A stretch of 28,736 nucleotides of DNA, from NCBI GenBank assembly GCA_018400355.1, contig JAGYMV010000002.1, positions 1 through 28,736 of the forward strand, given 5' to 3'. Made by a program: the position numbers and the translations under genes. Source of the DNA: Wenzhouxiangella sp. (GTDB lineage: Bacteria > Pseudomonadota > Gammaproteobacteria > Xanthomonadales > Wenzhouxiangellaceae). A model generated the notes under the pieces. The model worked only from the letters and a program-made list of their open reading frames with translations, did not search any database and was not told the origin of the DNA. Numbering within the stretch: the stretch's first letter is position 1; every line of letters starts with the position of its first letter. Below, one piece after another: positions 8,699 through 16,491 of this stretch.

Positions 8699-9234
8699 TT
8701 CGATTGCTGTTACCGTTGGTGACGTTTGTAGGCTTGATTGGCCTACTGATCATTGGCATGCAGACCGCCGATGAGCGAAAACTTGTGGACTCCCCCTTGG
8801 TTGGACGCCCGATCCCAAATCTGGTGTTGCCCCAGCTCCATCAGCCAGCAAAGACCACCAGCACCGCTGATCGACTGGGCGAGGTTTGGGTGCTCAACGT
8901 CTGGGGCAGCTGGTGTCAGTCATGCCGCATTGAACACCCCTATGTGGGCCGCCTCGCCAAAGAGTCGGGTGTTCCTGTGGTGGGTTTTAACTGGAAAGAT
9001 GAACGAGACGACGCGCTTCGGTGGTTGTCTCAGTTTGGTGACGTGTGGGCATATCACATGGTCGATTATGAAGGCCGGAGTGCGATTGATCTGGGCGTCT
9101 ATGGTGCGCCTGAGACCTTTTTAATTGACCACCGTGGCATCATCAGACACAAGCACATCGGCCCAATTGATGAAACCATCTTGGGCGACCTGATGGCCCG
9201 CATTCAACGCTTGCAACAGGAGGTGGGCGCATGA
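8695..9234 (+). CDS. ccmG: CcmG (DsbE), periplasmic thiol-disulfide oxidoreductase
   Basis: From the ATG at 8695, which overlaps the ccmF TGA, this is a 179-residue protein. It has an N-terminal anchor (LLLPLVTFVGLIGLLIIGM) and a thioredoxin fold. The redox motif is WCQSC at 73-77, and the cis-Pro loop is YGAPETFLID at 136-145. CcmG keeps apocytochrome c cysteines reduced for heme ligation, with electrons from DsbD. Most CcmG proteins carry WCPTC; the Pro to Gln and Thr to Ser changes may shift redox potential. A longer open frame extends upstream into ccmF, but it adds 54 residues antagonistic to membrane targeting, so I reject it. Confidence 0.94.
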   Translation: MIRLLLPLVTFVGLIGLLIIGMQTADERKLVDSPLVGRPIPNLVLPQLHQPAKTTSTADRLGEVWVLNVWGSWCQSCRIEHPYVGRLAKESGVPVVGFNWKDERDDALRWLSQFGDVWAYHMVDYEGRSAIDLGVYGAPETFLIDHRGIIRHKHIGPIDETILGDLMARIQRLQQEVGA

Positions 9235-9638
9235 GAAAAGCCCTACTCCTCACGGCTTGGCTACTCGCGCTTGGCCTCAGCGATCAGTCGCTGGCTTCTG
9301 CCATCGAACCTTTGCCATTTCGCTCGGATGTTGAGGAGATTCGCTTTAAAGCACTCGCCGAAGAGATCCGCTGCACCGTCTGTCAGAATCAGTCGCTGGC
9401 GGACTCGGATGCGCCCTTGGCACAGGATTTGCGTCAAGAGCTATTTGTCATGATCCAAGATGGACGGACAGACCAAGAGATCCGCAATTTTATGGTGGAG
9501 CGTTATGGCGACTTTGTTCTCTATCGCCCCCCTCTGGCCTCCCACACTTTGCTTCTATGGGGTGGGCCCATTTTGCTATTACTGATTGGTCTGCTTGGAT
9601 CAGTGATCATCATCCGTCAGCGTCGAGCCCTACTCTAA
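9231..9638 (+). CDS. ccmH: CcmH, apocytochrome thiol reductase (short form)
   Basis: This 135-residue protein has a signal peptide (MRKALLLTAWLLALGL, likely cut near SLASA at 20-24) and a periplasmic three-helix domain. The redox motif is RCTVC at 47-51 (family LRCxxCQNQ). Family features ADSDAPLAQDLRQEL and RYGDFVLYRPP follow, then one C-terminal membrane helix at about 106-128. It is the short CcmH without the TPR extension that E. coli CcmH carries; that part is the separate ccmI downstream. CcmH resolves the disulfide of apocytochromes together with CcmG. Start and ccmG stop overlap by four bases. Confidence 0.95.
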   Translation: MRKALLLTAWLLALGLSDQSLASAIEPLPFRSDVEEIRFKALAEEIRCTVCQNQSLADSDAPLAQDLRQELFVMIQDGRTDQEIRNFMVERYGDFVLYRPPLASHTLLLWGGPILLLLIGLLGSVIIIRQRRALL

Positions 9639-9640
9639 CC

Positions 9641-10624
9641 ATGACATCATTTGTACTGATTACCCTAGCAGCCATCGGGATTGCCCTATTGAGCATGCTG
9701 GCCCCTTTATGGCAAAAACAGCAACGTGACCGCTATCTGTTAGCGGGTGTGTTTGTGCTCATTCTGGTGCCCATGGGCTTGATTGCCTTGTACGCCATTG
9801 TAGGAGAACCACAAGCGATTGAGCGCGATGCAACCCCGGCCGATGAACTGCGCGGGCAGCTGATTGCCATTGCCAATCAGCTCGAGCGGAACCCCGACGA
9901 TCAAGACAATTGGATGGCCCTCGGCAGTGCGTACAAAAACATCGAGTCATTTTCCTCAGCACAGCATGCTTTTCGCCGCGCCTTGTATTTGGATCCCGAG
10001 GACACCTCCATTCAGGTTGAACTGGCAGAAACGCTCATTTTTGCCAACGTTGGCCAAGCGTCGGAAGAAGCCATTGCACTGCTCGATCAAGCATTGATGG
10101 ATGAGCCCTTAAATCAAAAGGCGCTCTGGCTGACGGGCGTCATTGCCTTCTCTAACGAGCGCTTTGAGGAGGCCATCGACCAATGGCAGCAGCTCTTAGA
10201 GACTTTACCCAGCGATGCCCCGGTCAGAACGTCGATAGAACGTCAAATCACTTTGGCCAGACAACAGCTGGGAGAAGCGCCAGCGGGTCGTGTCATCGAT
10301 CTCACCATCGAGATTGCACCTGCAATTGAACAGGCGCTCAGTGGTGATGAGGTTGTTTTTGTGATCGCACAAGCGATGGAGGGCCCACCGACGCCACTGG
10401 CGGCGAGACGTTTGCTTGTTGATGACCTGCCCCTGACCTTATCGCTGAGCGATGCCGATGCCATGATTGAGGGTCTGACTCTGTCGGCCTTTGCAGAGAT
10501 TGCCTTGACCGCGCGCATCTCAATGAGTGGCGATGTCGCACCGAGTCCAGGAGATTTTGAGGGCCGGGTGAACGTCGGGCCTTTGACCAGCGCCACTTTG
10601 GTCATTGATACACCCCTCGAGTAG
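9641..10624 (+). CDS. ccmI: CcmI, TPR apocytochrome c chaperone
   Basis: From the ATG at 9641 (two bases after the ccmH stop) this is 327 residues. Two membrane helices (about 2-20 and 31-52) frame a short cytoplasmic loop with KQQRDRYLL. A periplasmic TPR region follows from about residue 70 (DNWMALGSAYKNIESFSSAQHAFRRALYLDPED). A C-terminal beta-rich domain has the CcmI wording VFVIAQAMEGPPTPLAARR. CcmI binds the C-terminus of apocytochromes c and presents them to CcmF/CcmH. An open frame reaching back to 9557 overlaps ccmH and is not credible. This is the last gene of the ccm run; the next gene converges on it. Confidence 0.93.
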   Translation: MTSFVLITLAAIGIALLSMLAPLWQKQQRDRYLLAGVFVLILVPMGLIALYAIVGEPQAIERDATPADELRGQLIAIANQLERNPDDQDNWMALGSAYKNIESFSSAQHAFRRALYLDPEDTSIQVELAETLIFANVGQASEEAIALLDQALMDEPLNQKALWLTGVIAFSNERFEEAIDQWQQLLETLPSDAPVRTSIERQITLARQQLGEAPAGRVIDLTIEIAPAIEQALSGDEVVFVIAQAMEGPPTPLAARRLLVDDLPLTLSLSDADAMIEGLTLSAFAEIALTARISMSGDVAPSPGDFEGRVNVGPLTSATLVIDTPLE

Positions 10625-10651
10625 CGCTCAAAGAGCCATGCCTTTGGCAGA

Positions 10652-11548
10652 CTAGCGCGAAACAATCTCAGCAAGCGCTTGATCCAGTGTTGGGTAACTG
10701 AACTCAAAGCCACCATCCAACAACCGCTGGGGCACCATGCAAGCGCCTTCTAACATCAACTCCGACATCTCACCAAAAGCGGTCTTTAGGACAAATTCAG
10801 GCACCGGGAAGACGGCTGGTCTATTCAGGTGGCGGGCCAATGCCTTGGAGAAGGTCGCATTGTCAACAGGACTTGGCGCTGAGGCATTGAATGCGCCGTT
10901 GGCTGTGGGGTGATTGATGAGCCAGGCAATGATCCGCACCATGTCTGTGCGGTGAATCCAAGGCATGCACTGTCGACCCGAGCCAAACCGCCCCCCCAAT
11001 CCCAGGCGAAAAGGCGGGACCATCCGATCGAGCATCCCACCAGGCTGATCTAAAACCAGTCCGATTCGGATCACACACAAACGCTCGACATATGGACGGG
11101 CGCGCTCCGCTGCCGCCTCCCACTGGGCGCACAACTCATGTGCAAACCCCTCGCCCGCTGCGCTGTCTTCCGTGACGGGTTCGGACCCACACGCACCGTA
11201 AAAGCCCACAGCCGAGCCAGACACAAACACCTTGGGTTTTGTGGTGGCTTGTGCAACCAAATCCACCAACGAAGCCGTGGTTGTTGTCCGAGACTCAATC
11301 AGCTTGGTCTTTTGGGCCTGACTCCAGCGTCGATTGGCGATGGGCTCACCCGCCAAATTGACGATGGCCTCGGGCTCAAAGTCGGCACACGCCGCCACCG
11401 ATGTCTTGAACTGGATGCCGCTGGGCAGGCGTTTGGCTGAACGGGCGGGGTGTCGAGAAACCACCAAAAGTTCGTGTCCCTCAGAGAGCAACACAGGACA
11501 TAGCGCTTGCCCGATGAACCCGCTACCACCTGTGATTAAAATTCGCAT
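10652..11548 (-). CDS. YfcH-family SDR (NAD(P)-dependent epimerase-like, TIGR01777 type)
   Basis: This 298-residue extended SDR-like protein has the nucleotide-binding GGSGFIGQAL at 7-16. Further features are VNLAGEPIANRRWSQAQK (63-80, the family's conserved LAGxxIxxxRW), SGSAVGFYG near 110, and RIGLVLDQPGGML. A C-terminal DUF1731-like segment (MVPQRLLDGGFEFSYPTLDQAL) completes it. This matches YfcH/TIGR01777 (about 297 aa). The family binds NADPH but its reaction is not established, so I give no substrate. It converges on ccmI with a 27-base gap in which I see only a 4-bp hairpin (TGCCTTTGGCA). The 72-base upstream gap contains TTGACA (11612-11617 on the complement) without a well-spaced -10, so an own promoter is possible. 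Confidence 0.85.
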   Translation of the reverse strand: MRILITGGSGFIGQALCPVLLSEGHELLVVSRHPARSAKRLPSGIQFKTSVAACADFEPEAIVNLAGEPIANRRWSQAQKTKLIESRTTTTASLVDLVAQATTKPKVFVSGSAVGFYGACGSEPVTEDSAAGEGFAHELCAQWEAAAERARPYVERLCVIRIGLVLDQPGGMLDRMVPPFRLGLGGRFGSGRQCMPWIHRTDMVRIIAWLINHPTANGAFNASAPSPVDNATFSKALARHLNRPAVFPVPEFVLKTAFGEMSELMLEGACMVPQRLLDGGFEFSYPTLDQALAEIVSR

Positions 11549-11620
11549 GCATTCACCCGCTCAAACCCAATACCGTAGGCTCACGAGCATAGCTCAATGA
11601 CAACAAGGTTGTGTCAATCC

Positions 11621-13840
11621 TCAGTCGAGCCCCAACAACGCTTGGGCCGAGGTCAGTATGTCGCTTTCTTTCATCATCACCACCTCTGCCGCGGCGCCCA
11701 ACGGAATATAGCTGTCTTGGGCACACACCAATCTGAGCTTGAGCCCAGGGGCCTTCTGAGCCAATTCGCTGATGATGGTTTCGCCGACACATCCACCCGG
11801 CCGCCCTTCGTCGACCACCAGCACCGAGTCCATTCCCCCCGCGGCTTCAATCACCGACTCAATGGGCAACGGCTTGAGCCAACGAAGGTCGAGCACTGAG
11901 GCTTTTTGGCCCGCCTGCTCGAGTGTGGCTTGTGTTCTCAACGCCATCGGTACGCCATTGCCATAGGTGATGATCAGCAATTGAGCGCCCTTTTGCTCAT
12001 AAAGCCTTGGTGAAAAAGGCTCAAGCGCTTGATTGGGTGGCGGATAATCAAAACACCACGCCTTATCGTCAGGCTGATAGAGGTCTTTGGTCATATACAA
12101 AGCAATCGGCTCAAGGAACACACACACCCGCCCATCAATGGCAGCCATTGCCACCATGGTTCGGAGCATCATGACCGCGTCATCGCCCCGAGATGGGCAA
12201 CCAATGATGATGCTTGGGATGTCTCTGAGTGCAGTGACTGAATTGTCGTTGTGGAAGTGGCCACCAAACCCTTTCTGATACCCCAGACCGGCAATTCGCA
12301 CCACCATTGGGTTGCTAAAAGCCTGATTTGAGAAGAACTGGAGCGAACAGGCCTCCCCGCGTATTTGGTCACAGGCGTTGTGAAAATAAGCCAAGTACTG
12401 GATCTCAGGGATGGGCAAAAAGCCCAGATTGGCATAACCCTGCGCCAACCCCAAAATGGTGGTTTCATCCAACAAGGTATTGAACACACGCCGTCGACCA
12501 AAGTCAGCCCATAGGCCCTTGGTCACCGTATAGACCCCACCTTTTTTTGCGACATCCTCTCCAAAAACAATGCTTTGCGGGTACTTTATGAGAATGTCTC
12601 TTAATGCCTGATTGATCAAAACAGCCATGTGCCTCGCGCCTTTTTGCTCAGGCAACCCCCCATCCCACCTCGCACCGCGTTCGGCTGCTGGCACAGATCT
12701 TTGGGCCTCTTTCAACACACCCCCGACGGACAAAGACGCCAAAGGCGCCATGATGGCTTCTGCACTGGTCAGCCTGGGTTGCTGATCCGCCCAATCGGCT
12801 TTGGTCAGACATTCGGCACGTATGGCTTCGTAACGGCCCAAAATCTCCTCAGCGCTCATCAGATGGCGCTTTTGGACTTCTTTGGCACTGACCAGCAGCG
12901 GATCTTGCGCTTCACTGGCAGTCAACTCGCCCTCCGACCGATACTCGATTTCAAAATCGGTGCCCGCATGCCCCATCAGGCGAACCATTTTTAAGTGGAC
13001 AAACACTGGCCGGCGGGTCCGTCTGGCCCGGGCCAAGGCCTCCTGCACCACCCGATAGCCCGCTTCAAGGCTCAAGCCATCCGCTGCGACATACTCTATC
13101 CCCCGACGGGTTCGCATGCTCTCGGCCACCCAGTCTTTGGGGGTGGGCACCGAGATGCCCCAGCCATTGTCCTCGCACACAAACACCAATGGGCACTTGA
13201 GACCCTGATGGCAAGCCCAAGAAGCCGCGTTGAGGGTGGTTTGTGCGGTGGCGTGATTGAGACTGCCATCCCCAAAACTGCACAGCACAATGGCGTCTTC
13301 TGGAATCGGCAATGCATGCAAGCTTTGCGTCCGACCACTCTCAATGGCCAAAGCCGTACCCAGCGCCTTGGGCAAGTGCGAGGCAATGGTTGAGGTCTGC
13401 GGCAATACCCACAGGTCGGGATGCCCCCAAACCTTGTGCCGCCCACCCGAGGCTGGATCGGCAGCGGAGGCCGCAAAGGACAAACAGGTGTCGGTGATGA
13501 AATCGAGGTGGGCTTGGTAGCGGTAACGCTCAGCCATAAAAGCCCCTGAGCGATAGTGCAAGAACGCCGGGTCTGTTGGCCTCGAGAGCCGCCCCAACAA
13601 TGCATTGCCCTCATGGCCTGAGGAACCGATGGTGTAGAAGACTTTATTTTCTTGCCGCTTCACGCGCGCCATCAAATCGAGCTGGCGAGAGGTCAGTTGG
13701 CTATCAAACAGCTCCAGCAAGTCCTGATCGGGCAACGAAGCATCTGTGATGGCCTGCGCGCTTGGCACGGGCTCCAGATGGCGCACACCCTCGATGAACT
13801 GCTGATCGATGAGCTGCGCCCGGTGAATGCGGGAGGACAT
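11621..13840 (-). CDS. Fused alpha/beta E1 subunit of a 2-oxoacid dehydrogenase (TPP-dependent)
   Basis: This 739-residue protein combines both E1 subunits. Residues of about 50-350 are E1 alpha: GSSGHEGNALLG at 72-83, the TPP site GDGS (190-193) to EDNGWGISVPTP, and a loop with YRSEGEL near 300 as in branched-chain E1. Residues of about 400-739 are E1 beta: QALRDILIKYPQSIVFGEDV and the GYANLGFLPIPEIQYLAYFHNA region. In the cytoplasm E1 decarboxylates a 2-oxoacid and passes the acyl group to lipoyl-E2. No E2 or E3 gene is near. It sits 23 bases after the gcdH-like gene on the same strand, so the two are probably one operon. A glutaryl-CoA-forming role (2-oxoadipate) is inference; branched-chain or acetoin-type substrates are alternatives. 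I see no frameshift: the fusion is a single open frame. Confidence 0.85.
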   Translation of the reverse strand: MSSRIHRAQLIDQQFIEGVRHLEPVPSAQAITDASLPDQDLLELFDSQLTSRQLDLMARVKRQENKVFYTIGSSGHEGNALLGRLSRPTDPAFLHYRSGAFMAERYRYQAHLDFITDTCLSFAASAADPASGGRHKVWGHPDLWVLPQTSTIASHLPKALGTALAIESGRTQSLHALPIPEDAIVLCSFGDGSLNHATAQTTLNAASWACHQGLKCPLVFVCEDNGWGISVPTPKDWVAESMRTRRGIEYVAADGLSLEAGYRVVQEALARARRTRRPVFVHLKMVRLMGHAGTDFEIEYRSEGELTASEAQDPLLVSAKEVQKRHLMSAEEILGRYEAIRAECLTKADWADQQPRLTSAEAIMAPLASLSVGGVLKEAQRSVPAAERGARWDGGLPEQKGARHMAVLINQALRDILIKYPQSIVFGEDVAKKGGVYTVTKGLWADFGRRRVFNTLLDETTILGLAQGYANLGFLPIPEIQYLAYFHNACDQIRGEACSLQFFSNQAFSNPMVVRIAGLGYQKGFGGHFHNDNSVTALRDIPSIIIGCPSRGDDAVMMLRTMVAMAAIDGRVCVFLEPIALYMTKDLYQPDDKAWCFDYPPPNQALEPFSPRLYEQKGAQLLIITYGNGVPMALRTQATLEQAGQKASVLDLRWLKPLPIESVIEAAGGMDSVLVVDEGRPGGCVGETIISELAQKAPGLKLRLVCAQDSYIPLGAAAEVVMMKESDILTSAQALLGLD

Positions 13841-13863
13841 TTTATGGGCTCTGTGTCAGCCAA

Positions 13864-15039
13864 TCAGAAGGCGTTGTGCCCTGTCAATTCACGGCCCACC
13901 ACCAATTGGTGGACGGTCTCTGTGCCCTCATAAGTGATCACAGACTCCAAATTCAACATATGGCGGATGGCCACATGATCCAATGTGATGCCTGCGCCCC
14001 CGAGTAAATCTCGGCAATCGCGGGCCACATCAAGCGCCATTCGGACATTGTTCCACTTGGCCATAGAAATCTGAGTTGGGTGTTCTTTGCCCGCTTCTTT
14101 CAGGCGTCCGAGGCGGAGAGCCAACAACTGAGCGGTGGTGATGCGGCGCGCCATATCGGCCAAGCGGATTTGTGCTGCTTGGTTAGCCGACAATGGCCGA
14201 TCAAACAAGACCCGCTCGCCGGTGTAGTCAATGGCTTCTTTCAAACACGCCTGTGCCGCGCCAATTGGACCCCAGCAAATCCCATACCGCGCTTGCGACA
14301 AACACGACAGCGGCCCTTTGAGTCCACGCACATTTGGCAAGCGATTGGCATCTGGCACACGGACGTTATCAAAATACAATTCAGAGGTCACAGACGCACG
14401 AAGTGACATTTTGTTGTGAATATCACGCGCCTCAAAACCTGGGAATGACTTCTCAACGATGAAGCCCTGAATGCCATCGTCGGTTTGCGCCCAAACAATC
14501 GCGATATCAGCCAATGTCCCATTGGTGATCCACATCTTGGCGCCATTGATGATCCAGTCGTCACCCTCTTTGCGGGCATGGGTCTTCATGTTGCTCGGAT
14601 CCGAGCCGCCGTGGGGCTCAGTCAAACCAAAACAGCCAATCACCTCGCCTTTGGCCATTTGGGGCAACCAGCGCTCTTTTTGGTCATCTGAGCCAAAAGC
14701 ATAGATGGGGTACATGCAAAGGGATGATTGCACAGACACAAAGCTTCTCAAGCCAGAATCACCGCGCTCGAGCTCTTGGCAGATCAGGCCGTAGGTGACC
14801 GCACCCAAGCCCGCGCAACCGTAGCCTTGGATGGTTGATCCAAACAAACCCATTTCAGCGATTTCTGAAACCAATTCCATTGGGAATTGAGCTTTTTCAA
14901 AGCACTCACCCATCAGTGGAATGGCTTTTTCATCGACAAATCGGCCGACGGTATCCCGAATAATCAGCTCTTCTTCGGTCAAGTCCGACGCAATATCGAA
15001 CAAATCCAAGGGTCTCAGCGAGGGCATAGAAAATCTCAT
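13864..15039 (-). CDS. gcdH: Acyl-CoA dehydrogenase, probable glutaryl-CoA dehydrogenase
   Basis: This 391-residue flavoenzyme of the acyl-CoA dehydrogenase fold has features specific to glutaryl-CoA dehydrogenase. SGLRSFVSVQSSL (95-107) includes R98, equivalent to the Arg that holds the glutaryl carboxylate. CFGLTEPHGGSDPSNMKTHA lies near 136-155, MSLRAS and ARYGICWGPIGAA follow, and the catalytic Glu is E371 in TYEGTETVHQLVVGRELTG. The reaction is oxidative decarboxylation of glutaryl-CoA to crotonyl-CoA, with electrons to ETF, in lysine and tryptophan breakdown. ATG codons at 15039 and 15027 are both possible starts; neither has a strong ribosome site. It is divergent from the cytochrome genes and probably co-transcribed with the fused E1. 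A non-decarboxylating relative is possible but less likely given R98. Confidence 0.85.
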   Translation of the reverse strand: MRFSMPSLRPLDLFDIASDLTEEELIIRDTVGRFVDEKAIPLMGECFEKAQFPMELVSEIAEMGLFGSTIQGYGCAGLGAVTYGLICQELERGDSGLRSFVSVQSSLCMYPIYAFGSDDQKERWLPQMAKGEVIGCFGLTEPHGGSDPSNMKTHARKEGDDWIINGAKMWITNGTLADIAIVWAQTDDGIQGFIVEKSFPGFEARDIHNKMSLRASVTSELYFDNVRVPDANRLPNVRGLKGPLSCLSQARYGICWGPIGAAQACLKEAIDYTGERVLFDRPLSANQAAQIRLADMARRITTAQLLALRLGRLKEAGKEHPTQISMAKWNNVRMALDVARDCRDLLGGAGITLDHVAIRHMLNLESVITYEGTETVHQLVVGRELTGHNAF

Positions 15040-15110
15040 TTAAGGCCAGCAGATAGTGTAAATCATTTGAGCGAATCTCGGGAGGTCTACACCAAGGCCA
15101 ATCCCCCCGT

Positions 15111-15116
15111 TATAAT
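15111..15116 (+). promoter_or_regulatory. Consensus -10 box upstream of the cytochrome pair
   Basis: A perfect TATAAT lies in the 107-base divergent gap between gcdH and the first cytochrome gene, preceded by CGT (near an extended -10). The -35 is poor: TCTACA at 15086-15091 matches 4 of 6 but at 19-base spacing. Transcription would begin near 15123, leaving a short leader that carries GGAG at 15134-15137 as ribosome site. This is the best-looking promoter in the window. Confidence 0.5.
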
Positions 15117-15146
15117 AGGGCCTCAACTGTTTTGGAGTAGCTTGTC

Positions 15147-15530
15147 TTGGACCACACCATGAGAGTGACCAACCCAATTTATGCCCTGCTGGTCAGCATC
15201 TGCTTGATTGGCCCCGTCTCGGCCCAACAAGGCAATCCCGAGGAAGGGAAGATCATTGCCTACACCTGTAACGGCTGTCACGGCATTCCATTTCAACAAA
15301 ACGTTTATCCGACCTATTCGGTCCCCAAGATCGGTGGTCAAAACTACGGTTATATTGTGGCGGCCCTACAAGCCTATCGAGATGGCAGTCGCAAACATCG
15401 AACCATGAATGCGCAAGCACACACCCTAAGTGATGAGGAAATGCATCATGTGGCGGCCTACTTTGTGAGTCTCAGTGCAGAAGCGGGTGGCTCAACCGGT
15501 GGTGAACAAAACAGCGGAGACAACCCATGA
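15147..15530 (+). CDS. Exported monoheme cytochrome c (class I, c4/c553-like)
   Basis: This small secreted cytochrome has a signal peptide ending VSA before QQGNPEEG, and a single heme site CNGCH (41-45 when counted from TTG 15147). The pattern PKIGGQNYGYIVAALQAYRDGSRKH and a likely axial Met (M87, in RTMNAQA) match one domain of cytochrome c4. The Gly/Ser-rich tail (GGSTGGEQNSGDNP) is probably flexible. It would carry electrons in the periplasm; its partner is unknown. TTG 15147 is 9 bases after the GGAG ribosome site, so I chose it. ATG 15159 gives a cleaner signal peptide but is 21 bases from GGAG. The stop overlaps the next cytochrome's ATG. Heme would be attached by the Ccm system encoded at 4094-10624. 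Confidence 0.88.
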   Translation: MDHTMRVTNPIYALLVSICLIGPVSAQQGNPEEGKIIAYTCNGCHGIPFQQNVYPTYSVPKIGGQNYGYIVAALQAYRDGSRKHRTMNAQAHTLSDEEMHHVAAYFVSLSAEAGGSTGGEQNSGDNP

Positions 15531-15871
15531 TGCGCGCCAACCTCATGCAGGCATCTGCCATTGCCCTCATCCTATTGGGTTTCGTGCCTTTGGCTCACGC
15601 ATCAGGCAATCCCCAACGTGGACTGGAAATATCAGCGGTGTGTCAAAGTTGCCATGGAATCGATGGCAACCTCTCGCTTCAAGACGACTACCCAAAGCTG
15701 GGCGGCCAACACGCTGACTATCTGGTTCAAGCCCTCAAAGCGTATCGCTCCGGTGATCGGAATCACGCCATCATGTCTGGTTTTGCCCGCGATTTGAGTG
15801 ATCAAGACATTGCCGATTTGGCCGCTTGGTACTCGCGCCAATCGGGCCTGATTGATCTTAAGGTGGATTAA
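15527..15871 (+). CDS. Exported monoheme cytochrome c (class I, c4-like), second of pair
   Basis: This 114-residue protein has a signal peptide (hydrophobic AIALILLGFVPLAHA, cut before SGNPQRG). It has one heme site CQSCH at 39-43, the LGGQHADYLVQALKAYRSGDRNH stretch split across 58-80, and a likely axial Met at 83 (AIMSGFA). The last section (LSDQDIADLAAWYSRQ) is the usual C-terminal helix packing on heme. It is clearly related to the protein just upstream. ATG 15527 overlaps that gene's TGA; a second ATG at 15530 is equally usable. Together the two resemble the halves of a diheme cytochrome c4 encoded as separate proteins. Confidence 0.9.
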   Translation: MMRANLMQASAIALILLGFVPLAHASGNPQRGLEISAVCQSCHGIDGNLSLQDDYPKLGGQHADYLVQALKAYRSGDRNHAIMSGFARDLSDQDIADLAAWYSRQSGLIDLKVD

Positions 15872-15874
15872 TGG

Positions 15875-15892
15875 CCCAGCCTTTGGGCTGGG
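15875..15892. terminator. Hairpin between convergent cytochrome and nfuA genes
   Basis: CCCAGCC and GGCTGGG form a perfect 7-bp GC-rich stem with a TTTG loop, beginning 4 bases after the cytochrome stop and ending 4 bases before the nfuA stop. It is placed to end both converging transcripts. Neither side has a long T run (GTTCT on the plus strand), so termination efficiency is uncertain. Confidence 0.55.
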
Positions 15893-15895
15893 GTT

Positions 15896-16477
15896 CTAGG
15901 CTGAGTAGTACGGGTTTTCGCCACTGGCGTGATCGGTGGCGTCAATCACGCTCCGGATCTCGGGAACCTCTTGCTTAATGGTGGTTTCCACCCCTTGCTT
16001 GAGCGTCACATCGATCATCCCGCAACCCTGACAACCACCCCCGAATTGCAACACCACATCATTTTCTGGTGTGACCTCCACCAAACCCACCACGCCGCCG
16101 TGGGAGGCGACCATTGGGTTGATGCGTGCCTCAAGAACCCAGCCGATTCGCTCTTCAATGGGCGAATCCGATGCTGGACGCTGGCCCTTCAAGCCGGGTG
16201 CGCGAATGGACAGATCTCCACCCGTGGCGTGGCGCTCAAAGTCAATCATTGCCCCATCGAGAACCTTCATGCTATCGGCCTCGACATACAAGGTGAAGAG
16301 GCCACAATCAATGGCCTCATCCTGGGCCTGCTCATCGCCTGGTGGACAATAAGCCAGATCCACCTCAGCCTGTGGCGTTCCTGGATGGATCACGCGCAAG
16401 CGCAAATGGGTGTTGTTGGGTTGTTGCTCCAACAAACCTTGAAAATATTCTCTGGCACTGGGGGTGACGGTCAACAT
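15896..16477 (-). CDS. nfuA: NfuA, Fe-S cluster carrier protein
   Basis: This 193-residue protein has a degenerate A-type carrier domain at the N-terminus (about 1-95). A C-terminal Nfu domain contains NPMVASHGGVVGLVEV and the cluster-binding GGCQGCG (C149, C152). In the family, NfuA binds a 4Fe-4S cluster as a dimer. It delivers the cluster to targets such as aconitase and lipoyl synthase, especially under oxidative or iron stress. E. coli NfuA is 191 aa with the same two-domain layout. The start ATG at 16477 has GAAGG immediately upstream. It lies 14 bases after the esterase gene and ends the long minus-strand run. Confidence 0.95.
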   Translation of the reverse strand: MLTVTPSAREYFQGLLEQQPNNTHLRLRVIHPGTPQAEVDLAYCPPGDEQAQDEAIDCGLFTLYVEADSMKVLDGAMIDFERHATGGDLSIRAPGLKGQRPASDSPIEERIGWVLEARINPMVASHGGVVGLVEVTPENDVVLQFGGGCQGCGMIDVTLKQGVETTIKQEVPEIRSVIDATDHASGENPYYSA

Positions 16478-16491
16478 GCCTTCATTCTAAG

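Noticed and set aside
10625..10651. Rho-independent terminator after ccmI
   Set aside because: Only a 4-bp stem (TGCCTTTGGCA) without a T run is visible in the 27-base gap.
11598..11616. TGACA-N9-TGTCA inverted repeat upstream of the YfcH-type gene
   Set aside because: The arms are only five bases and the spacer is not symmetric. It overlaps a TTGACA box but no matching -10 is at the right distance.
11621..13840. Possible frameshift joining two separate E1 genes
   Set aside because: The frame is continuous, and a linker of about 50 residues with low conservation separates two complete domains. This indicates a real fusion.
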